Shown here piece by piece: positions 42,003 to 50,989 of a stretch of DNA of 64,000 nucleotides; the first letter of the stretch is position 1; every line of letters starts with the position of its first letter. Below the pieces are notes generated by a model. It searched no databases. It was given only the letters and a program-made list of their open reading frames with translations, and was not told the DNA's origin. Both the position numbers and the translations under genes were made by a program. Origin of the DNA: Candidatus Eisenbergiella stercoravium (GTDB taxonomy: Bacteria > Bacillota > Clostridia > Lachnospirales > Lachnospiraceae). The stretch lies in assembly GCA_019113175.1 (NCBI GenBank), contig DXHY01000059.1, forward strand, positions 124,001 through 188,000. Reading direction: 5' to 3'.

Positions 42003-43358
42003 TTACAGAATTCCGCCGTTGCTTTCTATCACCTGGCTGTACCACCGGCCGGAATCCTTCACGGTCCTCTTCTGGCTTTCAAAATCCACATATACCAGCC
42101 CGAAACGGTTGGAATAACCCGTCGCCCATTCGAAGTTATCGGTCAGCGCCCAATGGAAATACCCTTTCACCGGAATATCTTCCTGTACCGCCCTCCCCAG
42201 CTGGAGAAGATACCGGTGCATGAAATCGATCCGCTGCGGATCGTGCACCTTTCCGTCCATGGACACCCAGTCCTGGTTGGAAAGGCCATTTTCCGTGATG
42301 TAAATATCTTTTTTATATCTTTCATAATAAAATCTTGGGCCCCAGTACAGCGCTTCCGGGGTGACCGGCCACCCGGCATTTGTCTGCGGATTTCCGGGTT
42401 TTGCTTCTACCGTGGTGCAGCCTCCCTTTTCATCCGCTTTTCCACGATATGTCTGGTATACGTTCATCCCGATAAAATCAATAGGACGGGAAATGATCTT
42501 CATATCTTCCTGCCGGATCCCGGGCAGGTACGGTTCATAAGAATATCCCTTCGTTTCCGGATATTTTCCCAAAATGACCGGATCCAGCCACCAGGAAGTC
42601 GCGCCGACCGGATTCTCTCCGGCGCGGAATGTCTCGTTCCGGCAGGCCTCGATATCGGCGTCTTCCTCACTGACCGGTGACCACAGATGCCAGGAAGCAG
42701 GCGCATATCCGATAACGGGAGTTCTTTTTGCCGTATCCCTGATCGCCTCCACCGCATGTCCGTGCGCCAGCAGGGAATGATGGGCCGCTAGGAAAATATC
42801 CTTCTGCCCCACCTTCAGCCCCGGCGCATGCGTGCCTCCCTGCCATGCTGCCCCGATATAGCACTGGGGTTCGTTTTCCGTGATCCAGAAGCGCACCCTG
42901 TCAGACAGCCTTTCCACCACAGCTGCAGCATAATCTGCGAAATATCCGGCGATATCCCTGTTCAGCCACCCGCCCCTTAAATACAGTTCATAGGGAAGTT
43001 CCCAGTGAAAAAGCGTGATACAGGGCGTAATCTTTTTGTCCAGAAGCCTGTCTACCAGCCGGTCATAAAAATCGAGCCCCTTTTCATTGACCCTTCCATA
43101 TCCTTCCGGCATCACCCTGGGCCAGTTGACGGAAAAGCGATAGGCCTTCAGGTTCAGTTCCCCCATGATATCCACGTCTTCCTCAAAACGCCTGTAGTGG
43201 TCGCATGCCACATCCCCTGTGTCCCGGTTCAGGATGTGCCCTGGTTCATGCGTATAGACGTCCCAGACCGACAGGCCTTTTCCGTCCGCGTTATAAGCGC
43301 CCTCCACCTGATAGGCAGAGCTCGCTGCTCCCCAAACAAAATCATCAGGAAATTTCAT
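42003..43358 (-). CDS. Family 1 glycoside hydrolase (beta-glucosidase)
   Basis: A 451-residue GH1 enzyme. N-terminal FVWGAASSAYQVEG, acid/base Glu in TENEPQ, nucleophile Glu in YITENGL, and WALTDNFEWATGYSNRFGLV at the end are diagnostic. The aglycone/phosphate loop WATGYSNRFGLV lacks the Ser-Lys-Tyr of 6-phospho-beta-glucosidases, and import is by ABC rather than PTS, so free beta-glucosides are the likely substrates. Last gene of the catabolic operon. No clear terminator follows. Confidence 0.93.
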   Translation of the reverse strand: MKFPDDFVWGAASSAYQVEGAYNADGKGLSVWDVYTHEPGHILNRDTGDVACDHYRRFEEDVDIMGELNLKAYRFSVNWPRVMPEGYGRVNEKGLDFYDRLVDRLLDKKITPCITLFHWELPYELYLRGGWLNRDIAGYFADYAAAVVERLSDRVRFWITENEPQCYIGAAWQGGTHAPGLKVGQKDIFLAAHHSLLAHGHAVEAIRDTAKRTPVIGYAPASWHLWSPVSEEDADIEACRNETFRAGENPVGATSWWLDPVILGKYPETKGYSYEPYLPGIRQEDMKIISRPIDFIGMNVYQTYRGKADEKGGCTTVEAKPGNPQTNAGWPVTPEALYWGPRFYYERYKKDIYITENGLSNQDWVSMDGKVHDPQRIDFMHRYLLQLGRAVQEDIPVKGYFHWALTDNFEWATGYSNRFGLVYVDFESQKRTVKDSGRWYSQVIESNGGIL

Positions 43359-43419
43359 AATCCACCTCTTTCTTTTTCAAGTCTCCTGTCTCTATCCGAT
43401 TTAAGATTTTTTCATTTTA

Positions 43420-44301
43420 TCAGTTTTCACGGCTGTTGGAAAGACAGATACCGCCTGCGATCAGGAGAAATGCCAGCAGGTATTGTATTTTGAAAATATC
43501 CTCTCCCAGCAGCAGCGCCCCGAAGATGCAGGCGAACATGGGCTCCGCGAATTTGATGATAAAAAGCCTGGAAAGCTCCCCCTGCTTTACGATGATGAAC
43601 CACAGGCAGTAGCTGATGATAGAGGCAGCGAAGATATAGAGCAGAATGTACGCTTTCTGCCAGGTAAGCTCCATGCTTCCTCCCATCATGATGCCGACGG
43701 CAAGCAAAAGGAACCCTCCGAAAAGCTGGGAAACGCCCGTCATCGTCACCGGTTTCACCGTCGCCAGCGCCTTCTTGCTGATGACATTGGAAAAAACGGT
43801 GCAGAAGGACGCGGCGATGATGAACAGGTCTCCCAGGTGAAAAACGATCCCTCCGCTGCCGGCATTAATGGTGATAATGCCGGCAAATCCAAGGACCGCA
43901 GCCGCAGATTTTTTCAGTGTCGGTTTATCGTCCTTAAAGAAAAGGAAAGAAAAGCAAACATAAAACAATACACCGACCTGCTTCAGAATGGCAGTTTTGG
44001 AACTGTCCGTATCATTCAGTCCCAGATAGGTAAAGCCATAGTGCAGGGTGACCGCAATAAACCCGGACAGAAGGACCGGCCAGAGGGAGGTTTTGACAGC
44101 CGCATAGGAGGCTCTGTCTTTCCACAGGCTGTAAAGACATATAACCGCACCGCAGACCGTAAAACGGATGCCTGCGAAAAGCAGGATATCTCCAGTCGTC
44201 CGGATGTGATAGGCGGCATATCCCACTTTTACCACCGGAAACAGGCTCCCCCACAGAAGCATGACAAATAGTGCGGAAAGCAGCGCCTTTTTCTTACTCA
44301 T
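43420..44301 (-). CDS. EamA/DMT-family transporter
   Basis: A 293-residue membrane protein with ten helices in two EamA repeats (LFVMLLWGSLFPVVKVGYAA; LGDLFIIAASFCTVFSNVIS). Family members export metabolites or take up nucleotide sugars and organic solutes. Its start overlaps the end of the oxidoreductase gene, so it belongs to the operon and may export a by-product of the pathway. Confidence 0.85.
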   Translation of the reverse strand: MSKKKALLSALFVMLLWGSLFPVVKVGYAAYHIRTTGDILLFAGIRFTVCGAVICLYSLWKDRASYAAVKTSLWPVLLSGFIAVTLHYGFTYLGLNDTDSSKTAILKQVGVLFYVCFSFLFFKDDKPTLKKSAAAVLGFAGIITINAGSGGIVFHLGDLFIIAASFCTVFSNVISKKALATVKPVTMTGVSQLFGGFLLLAVGIMMGGSMELTWQKAYILLYIFAASIISYCLWFIIVKQGELSRLFIIKFAEPMFACIFGALLLGEDIFKIQYLLAFLLIAGGICLSNSREN

Positions 44302-45277
44302 CTCCGCATACCTTCAGGACAACCTTTCCCACGTTTTCGCTTCTTTCCAGGACCGCATGGGCGTCCTGCGCCTGTTCGATCGGGAAGACCTTATAGATCG
44401 TGGGCCGGATTTCCCCATTTTCAATCTTGGGCCATACATTTTTCACGAGTTCGAAGAGGAGGTACGCTTTAAATTCCGGAGTCCGGTTTCTCAGCATGCT
44501 CCCGACCAGATGCAGTCCTTTGGTCAGAAGCGGCCTCAGCAGGACCTTCGTCTCAACACCGGCCAGAGTGGAGATGACGATCCAATAGCCGCCGCGTGCC
44601 ATGAAAGGAAGACTTTTTCCCAGGGCTTCACCGGAAAGGCAGTCCATGGACACATTCACGGGCATCCCGTTTTTTTCTTCGTTTTCCAGCACTTTTTCCA
44701 CGCACTCTTTGCCGGAATTGATAATCACATCAGCTCCGAGATCCTTGATCTTCTCCGCGATTTCATCCGACAGGACAGAAGTGATGACCCTCGCGCCAAA
44801 TGCTTTCGCCATGGGGATCGCCACCGATGCGAGCCCTGACGCGCCAGCGGGAATGAATGCCGTCTGCCCTTTTTCCAGATGTCCTTCGAGAAACAGATTC
44901 AGATAGGAGGTGGCATACGCTTCCGGGAGGGCAGAAGCTTCTTCCATGGTCAGGCCCTTCGGGACCGGCATGAGCATGTCGTACTTCACCGCCGCGTATT
45001 CCGCGTAACCTCCGCCGCCCAGGAGGGCACAGACGCGGTCACCGACCTTCCAGCGGGGTACTTCCCCGCCCGTCTCAACGATCTCTCCTGCGATTTCAAG
45101 TCCCATCCATTCCGGGCATCCTGCCGGGGGCGGATATTTTCCTTCCCGCTGGAGCAGGTCCGCCCGGTTTAACGCGGCGGCGTGTATTTTTACCAGCACT
45201 TCATCCGGTCTGATGGCGGGCGTTTCAACGTCGCTCCAGACCAGGTTTTTCTCTGCGTCTACCAGTATTGCTTTCAT
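44294..45277 (-). CDS. Zinc-independent quinone oxidoreductase (PIG3-like MDR)
   Basis: A 327-residue medium-chain reductase. AALNRADLLQREGKYPPPAG and GLEIAGEIVETG are typical of the PIG3/QOR group; AFIPAGASGLASVAIPMAKA is a modified nucleotide-binding loop. Catalytic zinc Cys residues are absent. It likely reduces quinones or alpha,beta-unsaturated ketones with NADPH. GGAAAGG precedes the start. Confidence 0.88.
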   Translation of the reverse strand: MKAILVDAEKNLVWSDVETPAIRPDEVLVKIHAAALNRADLLQREGKYPPPAGCPEWMGLEIAGEIVETGGEVPRWKVGDRVCALLGGGGYAEYAAVKYDMLMPVPKGLTMEEASALPEAYATSYLNLFLEGHLEKGQTAFIPAGASGLASVAIPMAKAFGARVITSVLSDEIAEKIKDLGADVIINSGKECVEKVLENEEKNGMPVNVSMDCLSGEALGKSLPFMARGGYWIVISTLAGVETKVLLRPLLTKGLHLVGSMLRNRTPEFKAYLLFELVKNVWPKIENGEIRPTIYKVFPIEQAQDAHAVLERSENVGKVVLKVCGDE

Positions 45278-45329
45278 TCTTCTTTTTCCTTTCCCAATTC
45301 CGCTTTAATCGTCTCCGCCGTATGGCGCC

Positions 45330-46079
45330 TCATCTATGCCCCGGTCCCAGCGTCCTTCCGCCGTCTACGACGAAATTCTGCCCGGTGATGAAATCCTGGG
45401 ACGCGAGAAAAAGCACCGTTTGTGCAACATCCTTCGGCGTGCCGCTCCTGCCGTTTTCTCCCAGGAAGGTCATGTGTTCCTGTTTCTGTCCGTCACGTTC
45501 TATCGCTCCGGGCGAAACACAGTTTACACAGATATCGAATTCTCCCACCTCCATGGCGAGCGCTCTTGTCATCCCGATCAATCCGGCTTTTGCCGCGGCG
45601 TAATCCACCCGGTCGTACAGGCCGCAGAGCGCGGCAATGGAGGAAATGTTGATGATCCTTCCATAACGTTCTCTGATCATGGAGCGCAATACCGCCTGTG
45701 TGCAGTGCATCGCTCCCTTTAAATTGGTATCAATGACAAAATCAAGGGTCTCCTGCTGCGCATCCACAAATCTCGTCAGCTTATTCAACAATCCGGCGCT
45801 TCCGCCCGCATTATTTACCAGAATGTCAATCCTGCCGAACCGTCTGACGGCCTCCTCTGCAAAGGCGAATATATTGTCCCTGTCACGCACATCGCAGACA
45901 GCAGGCATGGCAGAAACACCGAACGCTTCGATCTCATGCGCGGTTTCTTCCGCATTTTCCCTGTTATAATCACATACGATGAGATTTGCGCCCTCCTGTG
46001 CAAAAGCGAGTGCGATCTCCTTCCCTATGTTTTTTCCGGCCCCCGTGACCATGGCTGTACGGCCTTCAAATCGTTTCAT
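45330..46079 (-). CDS. Short-chain dehydrogenase/reductase (SDR)
   Basis: A 249-residue classical SDR. Cofactor loop TGAGKNIG, NNAGG, catalytic Ser in INISSIAAL and YAAAK, and the closing GQNFVVDGG are present. The Asp in VCDYNRENAEE after strand 2 suggests NAD. It sits between the dehydroquinase-like gene and the quinone reductase and probably oxidises a ring or sugar hydroxyl in the same pathway. Confidence 0.9.
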   Translation of the reverse strand: MKRFEGRTAMVTGAGKNIGKEIALAFAQEGANLIVCDYNRENAEETAHEIEAFGVSAMPAVCDVRDRDNIFAFAEEAVRRFGRIDILVNNAGGSAGLLNKLTRFVDAQQETLDFVIDTNLKGAMHCTQAVLRSMIRERYGRIINISSIAALCGLYDRVDYAAAKAGLIGMTRALAMEVGEFDICVNCVSPGAIERDGQKQEHMTFLGENGRSGTPKDVAQTVLFLASQDFITGQNFVVDGGRTLGPGHR

Positions 46080-46092
46080 TCCCGTATCCCCC

Positions 46093-46914
46093 TCATATGA
46101 ATTTCTTCAGGTTTTCCACAACCGTCTTTGCCGTGCGCAGATCGACCTGAACCATCGTGCTGCTTTCTTTATAATGTTCGACACAAAAGACCATATGTCC
46201 GCCGAGGACCGGATTGATGACTCGGGATAAGCCCCCTGCCGGCCCGCTCGCATGATAACTGACCGGAGTTTTCACTTCCCGTTTGAGTGCGATCATCGCA
46301 TGAAGGCTTTCGATCATTTCATCTTCGTTTGAAGCGATCGTCACGATCTTGATGATATCGGGTTTCCGCTTTTCCAGAAACAGCGCAAGCTCCACCACCT
46401 GAGTGCGGTTCATGGGAATATCCGGATGGCAGGAAAGCAGGACTTCCGCGCCCATGGAATGAACACGTTCGATCAGCTCACACTGTTTGGAAATGATGGC
46501 TTCATCCGTAACGATTTCTTTTGGGTTTCCTCTGGTAAAGCTATAGTTATCTTCCCCGCAGAAATTCTGTTTGGAGGGAAGATGGAAGGTGTAGCCCTGC
46601 ATATCGATACCGGCGGCGCCCGCGGAAACAGCGCGCAGGAAGCTTTCTTCGCGTTCTTCCTCGCTAAGCCCCGCGTCTTTCCAGTCATAGGTCAGATTAT
46701 AATTCAGCGCCAGCACCGGCAGCCTGGAAGAACTGAAGATCGCCTTCAGGGAATCAACGTCCGTATTTTCCAGACAGGACATGTGCAGATCGATCATCGT
46801 CGCCCCGGCGTACAGGCAGTTTTTGATCTCCGCGACCGCTCCGGGCACGTTTTTTTCTCTTACCACTCCCGCGAATGCAGGAGAAGGCAGTTTTGATAAA
46901 ATCGGATTCATCAT
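46093..46914 (-). CDS. Divergent type I 3-dehydroquinate dehydratase-like protein
   Basis: A 273-residue TIM barrel. The catalytic His (VLLSCHPD) and Schiff-base Lys (DIIKIVTIAS) align with type I dehydroquinases, as does the late Arg in GLSRVINP. However, the E-W-R-V-D strand and FTFR segment of AroD are replaced (MIDLHMS; VLALNYNL), so substrate-binding residues differ. It may dehydrate a different carbocycle or cleave by a Schiff base. AGAGGTGAT precedes ATGATG. Clustered with catabolic, not biosynthetic, genes. Confidence 0.7.
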   Translation of the reverse strand: MMNPILSKLPSPAFAGVVREKNVPGAVAEIKNCLYAGATMIDLHMSCLENTDVDSLKAIFSSSRLPVLALNYNLTYDWKDAGLSEEEREESFLRAVSAGAAGIDMQGYTFHLPSKQNFCGEDNYSFTRGNPKEIVTDEAIISKQCELIERVHSMGAEVLLSCHPDIPMNRTQVVELALFLEKRKPDIIKIVTIASNEDEMIESLHAMIALKREVKTPVSYHASGPAGGLSRVINPVLGGHMVFCVEHYKESSTMVQVDLRTAKTVVENLKKFI

Positions 46915-46956
46915 ATCACCTCTTATATACAGAAAAAGAGTTCAGAAATACTGCAT

Positions 46957-46997
46957 AAGGAAGGCGCTGATCATGAAGAAGAATCAACGCCTTCCTT
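46957..46997 (-). other. 15-bp intercistronic stem-loop after the binding-protein gene
   Basis: AAGGAAGGCGCTGAT (46957-46971) pairs with ATCAACGCCTTCCTT (46983-46997); the one non-Watson-Crick position reads as G-U in the minus-strand RNA. No T-run follows. Such stems after binding-protein genes commonly protect the upstream message and lower downstream expression. Confidence 0.65.
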
Positions 46998-47050
46998 TTC
47001 ATGCACTTATAAAAGAGTATGACCTATCCTCTTTTCCATTTCCGTCCTTC

Positions 47051-48757
47051 TTACTGGAGACTGTCATATGCCATCTGTGCCAGTTCCACGTATCTGTCCA
47101 CTCCCATGCTGTCCAGTTCTGCGCAGTAGTCGTCAAATTCCGACAGATCCCTGTTTCCCAGCACGAACTGGGAGATATTGGAACTCACATTATCCACGAT
47201 CAGATCTTTCAGTTCATTATATTCCGTCATGTCTTCTGAACTCATGATAAATGTGGGAATCTCTTCTCCGCTGTCCAGTTCCATCAGATTCTGGCCAACG
47301 ATTTCCGCAGCCGTAGGATATTTCTTTCCCACTTCAGCCACTTCACAGTGATTCAGAATATTGCAGTGAGTAAAATTCTCCGAATCCCAGATCACATTTG
47401 TGCTGGGCTTCTGCCATTCCATCGGTATGGTCGTCGTGATGAACCATGCCTGTTCCCCGTCACGTCCGACTACACCGTCGGCCGCCTTCTCCCACTGTTC
47501 CCCTTCAAAACCGACTCTTGCCTTCAGGGCGAAATCATCGGACAGGAAGAAATCAAACAGGCGGAACGCTTCCTCCGGATACTGGCAGGCGGAGGTGATC
47601 ACCATGGCTCTCTGAACCGACGCGGCTTTATGGTCCGTCTGCGTGGAACGGTATCCGTCAGGCCCCTCCATGGAACCCAAAAGCTTGAAATCATTATATT
47701 CCTCACTTCCGGTATCATACACCTGCGCGATCATATAACCGCTGCAAAGTACAGCTACGTTGTATCCATCCTGGGCGACCTGGGTAGCAAGGACGCTCTT
47801 ATCCTGGGTGAATGCGGCAGGATCGATCAGCCCCTCATCCACCATTTCCTTGGTGTATTCCAGAGCCTTCCGGAATTCCTCATTGTTGCCGATAAATTCC
47901 ACTTTTCCATCGGAAAGCTTTAAATAGGTGGTGATATCGGTGAACTGGAACGCCTGGCTGATGTTCCCGAAGATATAATTCTCGTTTGCATAAGCCGTCA
48001 TGGGGATGACATCCGGATAGTTCTCTTTAACCTTCTGAAGGAATGCCTTCAGGTCATCCAGTGTCTCCGGCAGTTCCATGCCCAGTTCATCCAGGAAGTA
48101 AGTCTGAATACGGGGCACCCAATGACCATACACATTTGTGATCAGCCCGCCTCCGCTCGGCATTGCGTAGACATGTCCATCATAACTGACATAATTCAAT
48201 GCCTTTTCCAAGTCTGGATCAGCCAGAATGGTATTTTTCAGATTATATCCCCACTTATCGATATATTCGTCCAGGGGCTGAAGCAGTCCCGCATCGGCAT
48301 AGGAACAGAGCGTATCATAAGGGAAGCTATATCCGATAAAGACATCCGGCAGGTCTCCCCCGTTCATCAGGGTATTGATCTGTGTCGCTGTCTCCGAATC
48401 GGAAAGTTCGATAAATTCCAGATCGATCCCCGTCTGTTCTTCAATATACAGAGTAAGCTGATTGGTATTGATATCCTCCACCTTACTGTTGACCGGCATT
48501 GCCACTTTCAGCGTGATCGGGTTGTCCGCCGTTGCGATCGGCAGTTCTTCCACAGGTTCCCCCGCAGCCTGGGCGGATTCCCCTGTTTCTCCGCCGGCCG
48601 TTTCCTCAGCCGCCGCCGTCTCCGTTTCAGCTTCCACGGAAGCTGCTGCGGAAGATTCCGCCTCTGTTGATCCAGACGATCCTCCGCACCCCATCAGGGA
48701 GGACGCCGCCATGGCAATCGCGCACAATACGCCGATCATCTGATTCTTCTTTCTCAT
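47051..48757 (-). CDS. Extracellular solute-binding lipoprotein of an Lpl/Ytc-type ABC importer
   Basis: About 568 residues. Signal MRKKNQMIGVLCAIAMAASS with lipobox LMGC, a Ser/Glu/Ala linker, then a family-1 binding fold (LTLYIEEQTGIDLEFIELSD; MPSGGGLITNVYGHWVPRIQ). The large size is typical of LplA-like proteins that bind oligosaccharides or complex glycosides. Start at 48757 behind AAAAGGAG. It follows two matching permeases; the ATPase is not in the operon and is probably a shared MsmK-type one. Confidence 0.9.
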   Translation of the reverse strand: MRKKNQMIGVLCAIAMAASSLMGCGGSSGSTEAESSAAASVEAETETAAAEETAGGETGESAQAAGEPVEELPIATADNPITLKVAMPVNSKVEDINTNQLTLYIEEQTGIDLEFIELSDSETATQINTLMNGGDLPDVFIGYSFPYDTLCSYADAGLLQPLDEYIDKWGYNLKNTILADPDLEKALNYVSYDGHVYAMPSGGGLITNVYGHWVPRIQTYFLDELGMELPETLDDLKAFLQKVKENYPDVIPMTAYANENYIFGNISQAFQFTDITTYLKLSDGKVEFIGNNEEFRKALEYTKEMVDEGLIDPAAFTQDKSVLATQVAQDGYNVAVLCSGYMIAQVYDTGSEEYNDFKLLGSMEGPDGYRSTQTDHKAASVQRAMVITSACQYPEEAFRLFDFFLSDDFALKARVGFEGEQWEKAADGVVGRDGEQAWFITTTIPMEWQKPSTNVIWDSENFTHCNILNHCEVAEVGKKYPTAAEIVGQNLMELDSGEEIPTFIMSSEDMTEYNELKDLIVDNVSSNISQFVLGNRDLSEFDDYCAELDSMGVDRYVELAQMAYDSLQ

Positions 48758-48872
48758 AGCTAATCTCCTTTTCATAATATAATGTGTGTTTGCAGCGCTG
48801 CTATCAGTAAAGTTCCGCATTCCCGGGATTATTTTCCTATCGCGGAGCTTTTACTCTTATTAAAATATTCTC

Positions 48873-49784
48873 TCACCCTTTGACGCTTCCGATCATCACA
48901 CCCTGCACCAGATATTTTCGGATAAACGGATACAGGATCCAGAGTGGCAGGCAGCTTAACAGAATCAGGGAATTTTTCATCAGTTCCGTCATGCCCTGCA
49001 GGTCTTTTCTCACGTCTTCACCGGCTGACAGGTCCGCGATATCCATGGAGCTGTTCATCACCAGATAATCCCGCAGATACAGGGAGAATGGTTTTAAGGG
49101 CTTCTTTGTGATATAGATCAGAGCGTTAAAGTACGCGTTCCAGTGCCCGATGGCGTACCAGAGGACCAGCACCGCTATGATCGCCTTGGACAGTGGGACT
49201 GTGATCTCCAGCATATATCTGAGATATCCCGCCCCGTCCACCTTCGCCGCGTCAAACAGTTCCTCTGGAATGGAGTTCTGCAGGAAGGTCCTGCAGACGA
49301 TCATGTTCCAGACGCTCATCGCGCCAGGGAGGATCAGGGACCAGAAGGTATCGATCATCCCCAGATTCCTGACCAGAAGGTATTCCGGAATGATGCCCCC
49401 GCTGAACCACATGGTAAATGCGAAGAAAAGCTGGATGAACCCTCTGCAGGGCAGTTCCCTTCTGGAGAGGGAAAAGGCGGTGATATAGGTGATCGCCACG
49501 TTGATGACCGTCCCCACCACCGTATACAGGACAGACATCAGGAATCCGTGGATCAGCCACTTATCCTTCAGCACATACTGGAACCCCTGCAGGGAAAAGC
49601 CCCGTGGATAAAAGGTCACCAGGCCCAGTCCCACCTGAAGCGGGTCGGAAATCGCCTGAGAAATGATGCACAGAATCGGATAGACACAGACGATCGTAAA
49701 CAGGATCAAAAGGAGACCATTCACGAAATAAAAGGTGCGGTCCGATTTTTTCCCCGAAAGGATAGCTTTTTTTATGTTTTTCAT
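48873..49784 (-). CDS. Carbohydrate ABC transporter permease (LplC/YtcP-like)
   Basis: A 303-residue permease with six helices. The EAA loop is LFDAAKVDGAGYLRYMLEIT. ISQAISDPLQVGLGLVTFYP near the start is typical of the LplC/YtcP subgroup. It lies 14 bp behind its partner permease and 115 bp ahead of the binding protein. Confidence 0.93.
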   Translation of the reverse strand: MKNIKKAILSGKKSDRTFYFVNGLLLILFTIVCVYPILCIISQAISDPLQVGLGLVTFYPRGFSLQGFQYVLKDKWLIHGFLMSVLYTVVGTVINVAITYITAFSLSRRELPCRGFIQLFFAFTMWFSGGIIPEYLLVRNLGMIDTFWSLILPGAMSVWNMIVCRTFLQNSIPEELFDAAKVDGAGYLRYMLEITVPLSKAIIAVLVLWYAIGHWNAYFNALIYITKKPLKPFSLYLRDYLVMNSSMDIADLSAGEDVRKDLQGMTELMKNSLILLSCLPLWILYPFIRKYLVQGVMIGSVKG

Positions 49785-49798
49785 CAGATCCCCCTTCT

Positions 49799-50749
49799 CT
49801 AAAACAACGACGTATCGCTGAGTTTTTTACAGATCTGGTTGGTAACCACGATCAGGATAAATGAGATGACCGAGTTCAGCAGCCCGATCGCGGACGCATA
49901 GGAGTACTGCGGATTGGCGGACGCGATGCCCTTCGAATATACATAGGTGGAGATCACTTCCGTCGTGCCTCTGTTCAGGTCATTCTGCATCAAAAGCATT
50001 TTCTCCGCGCCGACCGTCAGGATCGATCCCATGTTCGAGATCAGGGAAATGACGATGGTCGGGACGATGGCGGGGATATCGATGTAGCGCACCCGCTGAA
50101 ACCGGGAAGCTCCGTCCACGATTGCCGCCTCATGAAGTTCCAGATCCACTGCTGTCAGAGCGGCCAGGTATAATACCGTATTCCATCCGGCGTTCTGCCA
50201 GACACCGGACCACACATAGATGTGCGGAACTGCCGCGGCAACCCCCATCAGATCCCGGTCCGTTCCCCCAAACGCCTGGATCAGCTTGGAAATCGCGCCT
50301 ATGGAGGGGTTAAAGAACCGAATGACGATACCAACCAGCACCACCACTGAAACAAAGTGGGGCATGTAGGTCACCGTCTGGGCCACATTTTTCAGCGCTT
50401 TACTCCTGACGCAGTTCATCATCAGCGCCAGGATGATGCTGACCACCATGCCGACTATCATGCTGTAAATGGAAATCCGCAGGGTGTTCCTGATCAGATC
50501 CCAGCATTCATAATAATTGAAGAATTTGGCGAACCATTTCAGGCCGACCCATGCGCTCCACCAGATTCCATCCTTGATCTTATAATCTTTAAAAGCGATG
50601 ATGGCTCCGTACATCGGGCTGTATTTGAAGACCATCATATAGATGAGGCCCGGAAGCAGCAGCACGAAAAGCGGCCATGTTGTTTTCAGCCTTTTTTTCA
50701 TGTTGCCGCCGGATGCCTCCCTTCTTTTTTTCATTTTCTCTTTCATCAT
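49799..50749 (-). CDS. Carbohydrate ABC transporter permease (LplB/YteP-like)
   Basis: About 316 residues, six helices. YSPMYGAIIAFKDYKIKDGI and the EAA loop LHEAAIVDGASRFQRVRYID mark the LplB/YteP subgroup. Start set at 50749, after GAGGAGGAAC. First gene of the eight-gene catabolic operon, divergent from the AraC-type regulator. In 50762-50860, TAAAAT (minus strand, 50792-50797) and a direct repeat TTTTCA (50804-50809, 50813-50818) could be promoter and activator half-sites. Confidence 0.92.
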   Translation of the reverse strand: MMKEKMKKRREASGGNMKKRLKTTWPLFVLLLPGLIYMMVFKYSPMYGAIIAFKDYKIKDGIWWSAWVGLKWFAKFFNYYECWDLIRNTLRISIYSMIVGMVVSIILALMMNCVRSKALKNVAQTVTYMPHFVSVVVLVGIVIRFFNPSIGAISKLIQAFGGTDRDLMGVAAAVPHIYVWSGVWQNAGWNTVLYLAALTAVDLELHEAAIVDGASRFQRVRYIDIPAIVPTIVISLISNMGSILTVGAEKMLLMQNDLNRGTTEVISTYVYSKGIASANPQYSYASAIGLLNSVISFILIVVTNQICKKLSDTSLF

Positions 50750-50923
50750 GTTCCTCCTCACTGTTTTGGTTTTCCCCGAATCGGTGATTTTATTTTAGAC
50801 AGGTTTTCAGAGTTTTCACAGTGCAGATTCCGGCAATTCATTCATTTTCCATGTGCATTTTATTTCCTGCTGTATAATTTTTTTATTCTTTACACTGTTT
50901 TTGTTCCGGTTTTTTGGCAAATA

Positions 50924-50932
50924 TGCTATAAT
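50924..50932 (+). promoter_or_regulatory. Extended -10 promoter of the AraC-type regulator
   Basis: TGCTATAAT, a consensus extended -10, 58 bp ahead of the start codon; no good -35 at the proper distance. Confidence 0.55.
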
Positions 50933-50989
50933 TTCGAAAATAATGTTAATTACTGAACCCGTTGTCAGCATCCATGGATAGAAGGGCAT

